Shown piece after piece: positions 1 to 8,593 of a DNA stretch of 64,000 nucleotides. Made by a program: the position numbers and the translations under genes. Numbering within the stretch: the stretch's first letter is position 1; each line of letters begins with the position of its first letter. The notes beneath the pieces were generated by a model, which searched no databases, was not told the origin of the DNA, and saw nothing but the letters and a program-made list of their open reading frames with translations. This DNA is from Phycisphaerae bacterium (lineage in GTDB: Bacteria > Planctomycetota > Phycisphaerae > Phycisphaerales > SM1A02), in the NCBI GenBank assembly GCA_016845245.1, contig JAERSY010000067.1, forward strand, positions 1 to 64,000, read 5' to 3'.

Positions 1-1446
1 CACATAGGGAAATTGGTCGAGGGGCTTCCGCCAAATGCTTTAGAAGCTGAAGGCAGTCTACTTGGCTCTATTTTGATTGACCCATCTGTCCTCAATGATG
101 TTCAACTCATCATTCAGGGTGCAGACGATTTCTTCAAGAAGGCCAATGGCCTGATCTTTGAAGCAATGGTTGAGCTCTACAACAAGAGTTCGACGGTGGA
201 TTTAGTTCAATTACAGCAATTGGTCTCAGATCGAAATCTCCTTGAAGCAGTTGGTGGCGTTGAATATCTCCTTGAAGTGGCGCATGCAGTACCTAGTGCA
301 GCAAGCGCGTCGCATTATGCTCGGCTTGTCAAGGATAAATCTGTCGTTCGCCAGCTCATTGCAGCTGCGGGAAACATCCTTCAGGACGCATACACAAAAC
401 CGGAAGACCCGCAAGAAATCTTGAACGATGCTGAAAGCAGCATCTTCTCAATTGCTCAACAATCTGAGCAGCGTCACGCTGAGACACTTGAACAACTTCT
501 GCGTGATGCGATTTTCCGTCTTGAAGCTGATGAAGGTCGTTCGATTACTGGCGTGTCAACGGGCTATCCAAATCTTGATGAGATTACGAGCGGTTTGCAA
601 AATGGCGAAATGATTATTGTTGCGGCAAGACCTTCAATGGGTAAGACTGCCCTAGCATTGAACATTGCGGAAAACATGGTCAGCCAAGGCACGCCAGTTG
701 CAGTGTTTAGTCTTGAGATGAGTCGGGAACAATTGACGCAACGTCTTCTCAGTTCTCGCTCTCGGGTTTCGGGTCATAAGATTAGGCGGAACATGTTAAG
801 TAACAGTGACATGGATGCCATCATCAGTGCAGCAGATGAATTGATGAAGGTTCCGCTCTTTATTGATGATACGCCCGGCTTATCGATTATGCAGTTAAGA
901 GCGAAGGCAAGACGGCTCAAGCAGAAACATGATATTGGTGTGATTTTCATTGACTACCTTCAACTCATGACCAGTGGTCGCAGGGCTGAGTCTCGTCAAC
1001 AAGAAGTCAGCGAAATCAGTCGAGGCGTCAAAGCTCTTGCGCGTGAGCTCAATGTTCCAGTGGTCTGTCTCAGTCAGTTAAACCGTGCGGCAGAACAAAG
1101 GGAAGGTCACAGACCAAGAATGAGCGACTTGAGAGAGTCTGGTTCAATCGAACAAGATGCAGACGTTGTTGCAATGCTCCATCGCGAGGCCTATTACCAC
1201 CTTAATGATGAAGCGTGGAAAGCGGACAATCCAGACAAGGAATCGCTCGCGGAACTCATCATCGCTAAGCAACGAAACGGTCCGACCGCAACAGTCAAAC
1301 TCACATGGGATAACGCATGCACTCGGTTCTACGATTGGACAAATTCTGAAGAACCGCAGGGCTCAACCTTCGCAGCAGTTGTGCCACCGAGTTCACAAGA
1401 CAATCCTTTTAGTAGTGATGATGACTTTAGCGATCTTGTGCTTTAA
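1..1446 (+). CDS. dnaB: Replicative DNA helicase DnaB, 5' truncated by the window edge
   Basis: Hexameric 5'-3' helicase that unwinds DNA at the replication fork. The frame is open from base 1 and enters the conserved N-terminal helical domain at once (PPNALEAEGSLLG), so the true start lies just outside the window; the TTG at 13 is an internal possibility only. Counting from that TTG, the RecA-like domain starts near residue 185, Walker A is ARPSMGKT near 205-212, Walker B is IFIDYLQL and the arginine-finger region is ISRGVKALARELNVPV. The acidic C-terminal tail ends in an SSDDDFSDL-type sequence. It converges with the exchanger gene, with only 3 bases between stops and no visible terminator. 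Family assignment is secure. Confidence 0.96.
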   Translation, partial: HIGKLVEGLPPNALEAEGSLLGSILIDPSVLNDVQLIIQGADDFFKKANGLIFEAMVELYNKSSTVDLVQLQQLVSDRNLLEAVGGVEYLLEVAHAVPSAASASHYARLVKDKSVVRQLIAAAGNILQDAYTKPEDPQEILNDAESSIFSIAQQSEQRHAETLEQLLRDAIFRLEADEGRSITGVSTGYPNLDEITSGLQNGEMIIVAARPSMGKTALALNIAENMVSQGTPVAVFSLEMSREQLTQRLLSSRSRVSGHKIRRNMLSNSDMDAIISAADELMKVPLFIDDTPGLSIMQLRAKARRLKQKHDIGVIFIDYLQLMTSGRRAESRQQEVSEISRGVKALARELNVPVVCLSQLNRAAEQREGHRPRMSDLRESGSIEQDADVVAMLHREAYYHLNDEAWKADNPDKESLAELIIAKQRNGPTATVKLTWDNACTRFYDWTNSEEPQGSTFAAVVPPSSQDNPFSSDDDFSDLVL

Positions 1447-1449
1447 GTA

Positions 1450-2427
1450 CTACGCAGATTTCCAAATCACTAAGGCGATAAGAAATGCAGCGTAAAGCGA
1501 TAGCAAGACGCCGCCTTCAATTGGCTTGATTTTTTCATCAGTCGTAAACTTCCACGCGATGAGTGTGATTGCACACATCGCAATGAGATAAACGCCAATA
1601 TCCGATGGCATGGAGATTGAGCCAAAGAAGAGTGAGATGGGCAATACAAAAAGCATATTAAAGAGGTTGGACCCAACAACATTGCCGACAGCTAAGTCAG
1701 GGTGACCTTTCCTTGCGGCGATGACTGTTGTGACGACCTCTGGCAAACTCGTTGCAATCGCTACAATGGTGACGCCAATGACCATTTGAGATATGCCAAG
1801 GTTTGTTGCAGCGGTGACTGCTCCAATTTCTGTGAGCTTGCCGCCAAGCCCTAGCAGCAACAAGCCGCCAACAAGCATGATGCAACCAACGCCAAATGGC
1901 AGCGTCTTGCCCTCGGTCAGTTCTTTCGCTTCTTCAGCGATGATTGATTTACCTGACTTTCCTTGCTTGAACCAATGCCACATCGCAATGCAAAACATGC
2001 CGAGGAATAAGAATCCCCATGCTGTAGTTAGCTCAGTCACATAATACGCCACGCCTGAAACGATGGCCGTTGCGCCAATGAGTATCGGAAACTCCGTTCG
2101 GACGACTTGTCCAGTCACTGGAAGTTTACAAATGATTGCACCAATGCCAAGCACGAGTCCAAGGTTCGCAATGTTTGAACCAAAGATGTTGCCAATGGCA
2201 AGCTCGCCATTTCCATTCATGACTGCAATGACATTTAGCGCAAGTTCCGGCGCGCTCGTGCTGAATGCAACAATGGTCAATCCAATCATGAGCAAGCTGA
2301 TGCCCATGTGTTTCGCAATTGCCACTCCACCTTCAACGAGCCAGTTACCACCAAAAATGAGCAGTAAAACTCCGACAAGGAGGGATAAAATGAACCAATC
2401 TTCAGCAAATGTCGTGAATGTAACCAT
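1450..2427 (-). CDS. Na+/Ca2+ exchanger family (CaCA, YrbG-like) membrane protein
   Basis: Inner-membrane antiporter of the CaCA superfamily, expected to exchange Ca2+ for Na+ or H+. The 325-residue protein is almost all hydrophobic helices and has the inverted repeat that defines the family: alpha-1 with STSAPE (56-61) and GNIFGSNIANLG (79-90), and alpha-2 with ATSLPE (225-230) and GNVVGSNLFN (248-257). Both acidic ion-binding residues, in APE and LPE, are present. A central loop near residues 155-175 is soluble and charged. A TACAAT box at 2442-2447 (read on the minus strand) lies only 14 bases before the ATG, which would give a very short leader. The gene is divergent from the ECF sigma factor gene and probably monocistronic. 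The transported ion is inferred from the family. Confidence 0.9.
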   Translation of the reverse strand: MVTFTTFAEDWFILSLLVGVLLLIFGGNWLVEGGVAIAKHMGISLLMIGLTIVAFSTSAPELALNVIAVMNGNGELAIGNIFGSNIANLGLVLGIGAIICKLPVTGQVVRTEFPILIGATAIVSGVAYYVTELTTAWGFLFLGMFCIAMWHWFKQGKSGKSIIAEEAKELTEGKTLPFGVGCIMLVGGLLLLGLGGKLTEIGAVTAATNLGISQMVIGVTIVAIATSLPEVVTTVIAARKGHPDLAVGNVVGSNLFNMLFVLPISLFFGSISMPSDIGVYLIAMCAITLIAWKFTTDEKIKPIEGGVLLSLYAAFLIALVIWKSA

Positions 2428-2539
2428 CGTTTAGCGAAGTATTGTACGGTTCTTCATAAAAGTTAGACCCTTTACCCGATGCAATCTGTTAGGTTTTATA
2501 ACGTTAACCATCTCATCATGGGAGCAAGGCAAAGACTCA

Positions 2540-3133
2540 ATGTCTATTGAACTAACCAAAGAGCAACTCCAAGAACTGCTTGCACAAGCTGGGAATGGCG
2601 ATGAGTTTGCATGGAAGCAAATCGTTGATGCGTACGCGTTCAGGGTTTTTGCCCTCATTCGCTCGAAATGCATGAATGAAGATTTAGCAGAAGAGATTAC
2701 GCAATCGACATTTTGCACAGTTGCAGAAAAATTGGGTGGTTATACCGAAAGTGGAAAGTTCGAGCCATGGCTCTTCCGAATTGCTATGAATAGACTTCGT
2801 GATGAGATGCGGCGTCGAAAACGGCACGCAGTTCCAATGGAAAATGAAATGATTGGCATTTTGACCAAGGGAACCACTGATCCGGAGTCTGATAATAGTG
2901 ATGATGACATCGCCTTAAAACGGCTAAGAGAAGCAGTTCGAATGCTCCCAAGTTCTGACCAAGACATTATTCACATGCGTCATTCGGCTGGAATGAGCTA
3001 TAAACAGATTGCCAGTGCTCTAGATGAGCCACTAGGGACTGTTTTAGCGAGGCAACATCGGGCGCTAAAGAAACTTAGAAGTTTGATGGAAAGTGGGCTT
3101 GAACAAGAAAAAGGGGCAATCGAATCGAGTTAG
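2540..3133 (+). CDS. ECF-family RNA polymerase sigma factor
   Basis: Alternative sigma factor of 197 residues. Region 2 spans about residues 10-95 (AEEITQSTFCTVAEKL, then FEPWLFRIAMNRLRDEMRRRKR, typical of ECF factors) and region 4 about 125-180, with a helix-turn-helix SYKQIASALDEPLGTVLARQHRA. The linker is short and acidic and there is no region 1.1. The next gene, 20 bases downstream, encodes a single-pass membrane protein, the usual arrangement for a sigma/anti-sigma pair. The ATG at 2540 was chosen because an earlier ATG at 2518 is out of frame. Target promoters cannot be read from the sequence; autoregulation is likely but not shown. Confidence 0.9.
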   Translation: MSIELTKEQLQELLAQAGNGDEFAWKQIVDAYAFRVFALIRSKCMNEDLAEEITQSTFCTVAEKLGGYTESGKFEPWLFRIAMNRLRDEMRRRKRHAVPMENEMIGILTKGTTDPESDNSDDDIALKRLREAVRMLPSSDQDIIHMRHSAGMSYKQIASALDEPLGTVLARQHRALKKLRSLMESGLEQEKGAIESS

Positions 3134-3153
3134 GTTCGTTTGAAAGGAATCAC

Positions 3154-3750
3154 ATGAAGTACGAAGATTGTCATCAGAACCCAAACGATTGGACTCCAGA
3201 AGAACGCATGCTCGATGCATCGCTCTCTGAAGCCATGCAATCATCCCGTCCTCAGGGGCTCGAAGCTTCAGTGTTTAGTGCTTCACGATTACACCTTCGT
3301 TCAGACGAGTCTACGAGTGAGTTAACAAGTGATGAAGCGCTAGAGTCATTGCTTGAGCGAGCGTACGCACGACATATCGATGACCAAATTTCCGAACGCG
3401 TCTTCAACGCGTCGGTTTCTTCTTTACCATCCGCGCAGCGCGATGTCATTGCAACAATCGGCACATCATCGAAGTGGCGTCAACTTGCAGCAGCAGCTTG
3501 CTTATTACTCACAACTGTTGTCGCAATTCGTTTTGGTATGGTTGACAGAGTGCAACCATCCACTCCAGAAGCGAGTTTTGAATCAATTGCATTTGAGGAT
3601 GATGGCGGATACTTACTTGATGAGTTACATCTCGAAGATTATTCACTCTATTCAGACTCTCAAGAACTTGCGTACGCAGATGTTGCGAGCAGTTTTAACA
3701 GCTTACGTGAAGACATTATGTTATGGCAATCAGGATTACTCACTGAATAA
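3154..3750 (+). CDS. Probable membrane anti-sigma factor partner of the ECF sigma factor
   Basis: A 198-residue protein with a soluble N-terminal half (about 1-108), one transmembrane helix at about 111-127 (LAAAACLLLTTVVAIRFG) and an acidic outer domain of about 70 residues. No zinc-binding HxxxCxxC motif of the classical anti-sigma domain is visible, so the role rests on topology and on position directly after a sigma factor gene. The RBS GAAAGGAAT precedes the ATG at good spacing. The periplasmic part is rich in Asp, Glu, Ser and Leu and could be a sensor or binding surface. It could instead be another envelope protein co-expressed with the sigma factor. Confidence 0.55.
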   Translation: MKYEDCHQNPNDWTPEERMLDASLSEAMQSSRPQGLEASVFSASRLHLRSDESTSELTSDEALESLLERAYARHIDDQISERVFNASVSSLPSAQRDVIATIGTSSKWRQLAAAACLLLTTVVAIRFGMVDRVQPSTPEASFESIAFEDDGGYLLDELHLEDYSLYSDSQELAYADVASSFNSLREDIMLWQSGLLTE

Positions 3751-3774
3751 CGTGAGGGCGAAGGAGAAATCCAT

Positions 3775-4485
3775 ATGAGTATCATTGCTACAGTTTGCGG
3801 ATTGGGACTTATGCTTGCAAGTTCTCAACAACCACCCCAACTTGTTTGTTGTTCACCATTCCAAGTACACCATTTGTTGTATGTCCCTCCTCCAATTGAA
3901 TTCCATGTTCGAGTTGGTAAGAATCAGCACCAGCCCGAACCTATGCGAATGCAACGAATGAGGGATTTCCGTGGCGGACTTTTTGAAGAGGAAGTGCTGT
4001 CACCGGAATATTGTGAGCACGTGATGGTCATCGCAGAGGAAATTGACCCAGCGATTGCGGCGTACCTTAAAAGTATGTGTAGCGAAGATCCAGAGGGATT
4101 TGAGCGCGTCATTCGTAGGCAAGGAAGGCGGCTCGCATCTCTCATGCACCTAAAGGAAGTTGACCCCGAACTTTATGACATTCGACTTTCGGGATTAAAA
4201 ACTGACGCAGAAATCATTCGGGTGACCCAAGCGATGCAACTTGCAGGACCTGAAGACCCGCAACTCCAAGCAAACGCTGCAGAATTGCGAGCATTGATTG
4301 GCGCACGCATCAAAAATGCAACGCTTGCTAAAGAACATGACATTGTGCGGCTTCAACAAAAAATTGAACGATTGCAAGAAGAGATTGCGGAAACTGAAAA
4401 TCAGTTCGATGCTCTTGTTGAAAAGAGATTTAATCAGCTGTTTGATGTCGTTCAAAATACAAAACCAGCTCCAAAAGAGGAGTGA
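3775..4485 (+). CDS. Exported protein of unknown function with C-terminal coiled coil
   Basis: The 236-residue product is not recognised. It opens with a short hydrophobic stretch (residues 2-18) that looks like a signal peptide or anchor, followed by a Pro-rich segment and a helical, charged body. Residues about 185-225 have a regular heptad-like pattern (IVRLQQKIERLQEEIAETENQF) that predicts a coiled coil. A strong AAGGAG ribosome binding site precedes the ATG. It is third in the row after the sigma factor and its membrane partner, 24 bases downstream, so it is probably in the same operon and may be an envelope component sensed or regulated by that pair. The function is not known. Confidence 0.6.
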   Translation: MSIIATVCGLGLMLASSQQPPQLVCCSPFQVHHLLYVPPPIEFHVRVGKNQHQPEPMRMQRMRDFRGGLFEEEVLSPEYCEHVMVIAEEIDPAIAAYLKSMCSEDPEGFERVIRRQGRRLASLMHLKEVDPELYDIRLSGLKTDAEIIRVTQAMQLAGPEDPQLQANAAELRALIGARIKNATLAKEHDIVRLQQKIERLQEEIAETENQFDALVEKRFNQLFDVVQNTKPAPKEE

Positions 4486-4503
4486 ACTTTTTATGATGCG
4501 TAT

Positions 4504-5418
4504 ATGAATCGCACAACACTCACTCAAAAAGGCATCGTTTCGATGCTTTTTTTTGTTTTGATCGTGTTGTTTATCATTGGAGTGTTGTGGGCGTCCCATG
4601 ACGATGGCGCTGGGAGGCGTTTCGAACAAACCAATTTTGAGGCATCGCTCATTGCGCCTACATGGCTTGGCGGTGAATCAACGGAAACCTTCGTGTTTGG
4701 CACAGACCAACTCGGTCGAGACTTGTTTGCACGGTGCATTGTTGGAGGGGCGATGAGTTTAGGTGTGGGTTTGTTTGCAGCACTCATCGCAGTGTGCGTA
4801 GGAACAATCTGGGGGACGATTGCTGGCATCAAGGGGGGTTCTTGTGACGCAGCGATGATGCGAGTCGTCGACATTTTGTATGGTCTGCCATCAATCATGC
4901 TCGTCGTACTCATTTCTGTGGCGGCGTCTACGCTAGTGACTCAATCAACGGATTCATTTGTGTCTGAAGAAGTTGTGAATGTTGTTGCGTTGTTTACAGC
5001 AATTGGTGTTGTGAGCTGGCTCACTGTGTCACGAGTCATCCGCGGTCAAGTGAAGAGCGTGATGCATCGGCCCTCGCTTCAAGCATGTCGAGTCATTGGT
5101 GTGCCACCAATTCGAACGTTTACGCATCACATTTTCCCTGCAATTCTCGGGCCAATAATTGTATATGCGACGCTCACGATTCCAGCAGCTATGCTCTCTG
5201 AAGCGTTTCTCAGTTTTCTTGGTATTGGAATTCGGGAACCGCTCCCAAGTTGGGGGAATCTTGCCTCAGACGGTTTAAGTCAGTTGAATCCTGTTCACTC
5301 ACGGTGGTGGCTACTCTTTTGGCCTTGTCTCTGTATCGCTTCGACACTGTTGGTGATGAATTGGCTTGGCAACAAACTCCGCGTTCGTTTAGACCCCACA
5401 CTACGGATGTCAACATGA
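4504..5418 (+). CDS. ABC transporter permease, DppC/OppC family
   Basis: Inner-membrane permease of the dipeptide/oligopeptide/nickel uptake class, 304 residues. An N-terminal transmembrane helix (about 11-31) and a short periplasmic segment ending in FGTDQLGRDLFAR (a DppC signature) come before five more helices. The cytoplasmic EAA-like loop reads QACRVIGVPPIRTFTHHIFP, followed by AFLSFLGIGIREPLPSWGNL, also typical of DppC. It overlaps the ATPase gene by an ATGA junction. No DppB partner, second ATPase or substrate-binding protein is nearby, so the pair must work with components encoded elsewhere or use an unusual composition. A mini-ORF, ATG ATG CGT ATA TGA at 4493-4507, overlaps the start codon and carries the better-placed AGGAG. 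Confidence 0.88.
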   Translation: MNRTTLTQKGIVSMLFFVLIVLFIIGVLWASHDDGAGRRFEQTNFEASLIAPTWLGGESTETFVFGTDQLGRDLFARCIVGGAMSLGVGLFAALIAVCVGTIWGTIAGIKGGSCDAAMMRVVDILYGLPSIMLVVLISVAASTLVTQSTDSFVSEEVVNVVALFTAIGVVSWLTVSRVIRGQVKSVMHRPSLQACRVIGVPPIRTFTHHIFPAILGPIIVYATLTIPAAMLSEAFLSFLGIGIREPLPSWGNLASDGLSQLNPVHSRWWLLFWPCLCIASTLLVMNWLGNKLRVRLDPTLRMST

Positions 5419-6230
5419 GTGCTGCATTGCTAACCGTCAACAATCTATCGATTGACATCAATCGAACGTCGCTCGTCAATGACGTATCGTTTGCAATTCA
5501 GAAGAAACAAACGCTCGGTGTTGTTGGTGAGTCAGGGTCAGGAAAGAGTTTGACAGCTCTTTCGCTCATCGGGTTACTTCCAAAAGGGGCGTATGTCCAA
5601 GGAAGTATCTGCCTTGAGGGGAACGAGATTGCAAACGCTTCACCAAAGATGATGCAAACGATTCGGGGCAATCGAATCGCAATGATTTTCCAAGAACCGA
5701 TGAGTTCCCTAAACCCTGTGTTTACAGTTGGGCATCAACTTGAAGAAACGCTTCGTGCGCATTCGAGGGTCTCAAAAAAAACGACAAGAGCGCGATCATT
5801 AGAAGCATTACAAAGCGTGGGGATGAGTGAAGACAAATTCAGGGTGTATCCCCACGAGTGCTCTGGTGGCATGCAACAACGCATCATGATTGCGATGGCA
5901 TTGTTGTGTGAGCCCGAACTGCTCATTGCAGACGAACCAACCACCGCACTCGACGCAACGACTTCTAAGGAGGTCTTAAACTTACTCCGCACGCTGATTG
6001 AAGAGCGGGGAATGAGCATGCTCTTTATCTCGCACGATATGCGTAGTGTTGCATCAATCGCAGACGAGATCTGTGTCATGTGGAACGGCGAAATCGTTGA
6101 AAGCGGCCAAACAAGTAAGGTGCTCAACGACCCGACGCACAAGTACACCAAAGGGCTACTTGCGTGCAAACCCGCCTTGAACAAGAAATTACGCAGGTTG
6201 CCAACGCTCGAAGAAACAATGCGTTCATAA
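5415..6230 (+). CDS. ABC transporter ATPase, DppD/OppD family
   Basis: ATP-hydrolysing subunit of a peptide-type importer. The ATG at 5415 overlaps the permease stop (ATGA) and begins directly at the ABC domain; the open frame further upstream is shadow sequence. With this start the protein has 271 residues: Walker A GESGSGKS at 38-45, signature SGGMQQR from 150, Walker B LLIADEPTT with D173 and E174, and the switch histidine in SHDMRS. The C-terminal THKYTKGLLAC segment is characteristic of oligopeptide ATPases, but the iron-sulfur-type extension of full-length OppD/OppF is short. The second ATPase usual in this family is absent from the window. It is followed by an AT-rich inverted repeat at about 6233-6254. 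Confidence 0.9.
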   Translation: MSAALLTVNNLSIDINRTSLVNDVSFAIQKKQTLGVVGESGSGKSLTALSLIGLLPKGAYVQGSICLEGNEIANASPKMMQTIRGNRIAMIFQEPMSSLNPVFTVGHQLEETLRAHSRVSKKTTRARSLEALQSVGMSEDKFRVYPHECSGGMQQRIMIAMALLCEPELLIADEPTTALDATTSKEVLNLLRTLIEERGMSMLFISHDMRSVASIADEICVMWNGEIVESGQTSKVLNDPTHKYTKGLLACKPALNKKLRRLPTLEETMRS

Positions 6231-6428
6231 TTGAATAAATCTCGTTTTTTATTCGTTGAACTGAAAGTTACACGCCTTCGTATGGATTATGTAGGTAGAA
6301 CCATCGCGGTGGGTAAGCATTGGGCTGCTTCTCTTCTTCTCAATCCTTGACCCCTAATCCTTCCCACTTGCTTTGCGTTCTAGGGGGTGCTGACTTGGAT
6401 GGTCAGTGAACTTTGGCAGGAGCCCAAA
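6231..6428. other. 198-base spacer
   Basis: Contains an AT-rich inverted repeat GAATAAA/TTTATTC (6233-6254), probably a weak terminator for the ABC genes, and then no recognisable promoter for the small gene at 6429 beyond TTGAAC at 6256-6261. Confidence 0.4.
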
Positions 6429-6836
6429 ATGGTCAGAATCGAAAAGCAAACGTACGACTACGCAGTAGAACAACTTCATCAATCGAGAACATCTCAGGCG
6501 AGAAAGCGCGTCTGGGATTTTATCAATGCTGAACCATCACTCTTCTTTGTTCAGTGTGGCAGTGGTTCGAGCGTCGTTCCTTGGATTATGTTCGAAGAAG
6601 ATAACCCCTTGGCAATGGTTTTCACTTCATGGGAACGAGCACAACAAGCGGCGTCATCTTGCATTGAACAACAACACGAAATCAGAGTCGTCGGTCTTCC
6701 GACGGACGCTGCGTCGATGTACATCAACGCGATTGCTGCGCAAGGCGTTTCTCACGTTTGTTTCAATCATGGTCCGCAGCGGTTTGATGCCGAAATGGAT
6801 GAGGTCTTGCTTGTTGTCGGTTCAATGTCGAGGTAA
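6429..6836 (+). CDS. Small soluble protein, weakly SseB-like
   Basis: A 135-residue protein of uncertain family. The ATG at 6429 is preferred over in-frame GTG 6387 and ATG 6399 because AGGAG at 6418-6422 lies six bases before it. The middle (SLFFVQCGSGSSVVPWIMFEEDN, then VFTSWERAQQAA) resembles the N-terminal part of SseB-type proteins, in which a beta-strand pair and helix read out a displayed value, and GVSHVCFNHGP near the end recalls their later strand. The similarity is by eye and could be misleading. There is no signal peptide or membrane segment. It stands alone, convergent with the response-regulator cluster, with about 11 bases between stops. Confidence 0.5.
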   Translation: MVRIEKQTYDYAVEQLHQSRTSQARKRVWDFINAEPSLFFVQCGSGSSVVPWIMFEEDNPLAMVFTSWERAQQAASSCIEQQHEIRVVGLPTDAASMYINAIAAQGVSHVCFNHGPQRFDAEMDEVLLVVGSMSR

Positions 6837-6847
6837 ATGGGTGGTAG

Positions 6848-7153
6848 TTACGGTTGTAACTCTCGCCCAGTTTCTAAATCCATCACAGACCAATCAAATT
6901 GCTTGGCAAGTCTCACGATAGGCAGCCAAGCAATTTCTTCTTCAACGATGTAGAGCATCATCTGATTGATGGGATCTTCATTTGGCGGCAACTCTAAACG
7001 AATTCCCGGCCCCCAAAGTTCGTTGCCACCCTCAACCTCTGCTCGCGTATTAAACATAGCAAGAGAAGTCACAATCTCGCCCCGACTTCCAAGCGGAAGG
7101 CGATTGCCGTCTTTGTCAGCAGTTCTTGATTGAATGACGAAGTGTTTACTCAT
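6848..7153 (-). CDS. Small hypothetical protein downstream of response regulator
   Basis: A 101-residue soluble protein that I do not recognise. The start is taken at MSKHFVIQSRT (ATG at 7151-7153), which overlaps the end of the response regulator gene by 8 bases and suggests translational coupling; the open frame continues upstream only inside the regulator gene. The sequence has alternating beta-like strands (IVTSLAMFN, GIRLELPP) and the tail IVRLAKQFDWSVMDLETGREL. No catalytic motif is visible. Being coupled to a receiver-only protein suggests a shared pathway, but nothing in the sequence tells what it does. Confidence 0.55.
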   Translation of the reverse strand: MSKHFVIQSRTADKDGNRLPLGSRGEIVTSLAMFNTRAEVEGGNELWGPGIRLELPPNEDPINQMMLYIVEEEIAWLPIVRLAKQFDWSVMDLETGRELQP

Positions 7154-7547
7154 GCGATTGGTTCGCTCTCTCTTCAAGTAAAGTAGAAACGCGATTGATG
7201 AGTCTATCAAGACTTACGGGCTTGTACAAATACTCAGATACTCCAAGTGACTTTGCGTATGCCATATGCCGTTTTCCCTCATTAGCAGTCACCATGATGA
7301 CAATGGGCGGCGTTTCCATGTTCGTCAATTCTTCAAGCACGAGGAACCCCGAACGTTTTGGAAGCATCATGTCAAGAATGACGGCATCAGGATTGACGCG
7401 TTCATTTTCCTGAACGGCCTCGGTGCCATCTTCAGCAACTGCAGTCACAGCACCTTCAGCACGCATCGCCAACTCCATCGACTCAAGGATGTCTGGGTCG
7501 TCGTCGACAATTAAAATGGTATATCCGCTTAGTCGAGCATCCATCAT
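7146..7547 (-). CDS. Single-domain response regulator (CheY-like receiver)
   Basis: A 133-residue receiver domain without an output domain. All key residues are present: acidic pair D15/D16 (with D17), phospho-acceptor D59 in VILDMMLPKRSG, T87 in MVTANE and K109 in YLYKP. The C-terminal ERANQSHE tail is short, so the protein must act by protein contacts like CheY or Spo0F. It lies 9 bases after the acyltransferase gene on the same strand and overlaps the next small gene. The nearest histidine kinase in the window is at 60609, far away; nothing shows that they are partners. Confidence 0.93.
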   Translation of the reverse strand: MMDARLSGYTILIVDDDPDILESMELAMRAEGAVTAVAEDGTEAVQENERVNPDAVILDMMLPKRSGFLVLEELTNMETPPIVIMVTANEGKRHMAYAKSLGVSEYLYKPVSLDRLINRVSTLLEERANQSHE

Positions 7548-7556
7548 TGGAACATC

Positions 7557-8561
7557 TTAACACTCGATGAGGCGCGTTAGGTCTTGATCAGTGAGCCAAG
7601 GCAGTGATTCAAGTTGAGAAATGACTTTTTTTGGCATCGGCTTACCCTTTTCTTCATATGCTGGCCGGCTCTTCCACCGCCGATGAAGCCATAGATATTG
7701 TTCAGGGGCATTGCGAATCATTTGCTCGATGGCGTGGTTGTATCGTGCGGTGATGTAATACAAGGGGTCATCATGCGATTCCCACTCCTCGGGCGTGATG
7801 TAGTCAGTTGATGTGACCTCATATTGAAACTGTCCGCCGATTCTGCGGGCATGAACAGCAGCAATTGGGATGTTGTATCGCATTGCAAGGAGACCAATCG
7901 ATTTGTACGTAGACGCGAGGCGACCAAAGAATGGAACGAACATGCCTCTGTGTCCTGCGTTTTGATCGGCGATAAAGCCCACATTTTTGTTTTGCGAAAT
8001 CAATTCTTGAAGAATTGGGACGCCGCCCCATTTCGTGACAATTTGAAGTCCATACCGCTGCCTAATGTTGAGCACCCAATCATTGATAAGCGGATTATCG
8101 AGCGGCCTTGCAAGTGCTGCAATTGGATACCCAAGCACCGAGAGGGCGTAGCCAAGTAACTCCCAGTTCCCGCAGTGGCCTGTGATAAAAATGGTCGGCT
8201 GTTTGTTCACAAGCCGTTCAGTCACGTGCTCAAGACCCTTAAACGTGACGTATGAATCAATCGTTGACGGGGTCACGAGTGACGGCATTTTTACTGCTTC
8301 AGCGGTGAACAACTGAAACATGTGTCCCATCGATTGTTTTGCAAGCGATTGAACTTGTTTTTCTGAGTACTCTGGAAAACTAAGGCGGATGTTGTTCGTC
8401 GCACGTTTTCGGTGTTTGTGGTCCAACATATACATCAAGTCGCCAATGCACTTCCCCGAATGCATATTGAATGACATTGGCAGACAATCAATCACAGACG
8501 CAAAGGCACGCAGTGGTAAATACTGTGACCATTGAACAAGGGCAGATTGGTTACGTGCCAT
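7557..8561 (-). CDS. Lipid A acyltransferase family (LpxL/HtrB-like)
   Basis: Membrane-associated acyltransferase that would transfer a secondary acyl chain to a lipid A precursor or a related lipid. The 334-residue protein carries the LABLAT-family HX4E catalytic motif, H129 C G N W E134 in ITGHCGNWELLGY, and the later FIADQNAGHRGMFVPFFGR block that shapes the acyl pocket. The N-terminus is only weakly hydrophobic, so the usual single anchor helix is not obvious. LpxI, encoded at 27435, supports a lipid A pathway in this organism. The gene is followed by the receiver-domain gene at 9 bases and preceded by the coiled-coil protein gene at 33 bases, probably in one operon. The acyl acceptor is inferred. 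Confidence 0.85.
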   Translation of the reverse strand: MARNQSALVQWSQYLPLRAFASVIDCLPMSFNMHSGKCIGDLMYMLDHKHRKRATNNIRLSFPEYSEKQVQSLAKQSMGHMFQLFTAEAVKMPSLVTPSTIDSYVTFKGLEHVTERLVNKQPTIFITGHCGNWELLGYALSVLGYPIAALARPLDNPLINDWVLNIRQRYGLQIVTKWGGVPILQELISQNKNVGFIADQNAGHRGMFVPFFGRLASTYKSIGLLAMRYNIPIAAVHARRIGGQFQYEVTSTDYITPEEWESHDDPLYYITARYNHAIEQMIRNAPEQYLWLHRRWKSRPAYEEKGKPMPKKVISQLESLPWLTDQDLTRLIEC

Positions 8562-8593
8562 GACCGAGGTGCCGGGGGCAGTCGTTAGTTTGT

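Noticed and set aside
5250-5414. N-terminal extension of the DppD-like ATPase
   Set aside because: The extension lies within the permease gene in another frame; ATG 5415 overlaps the permease stop and begins at the ABC domain.
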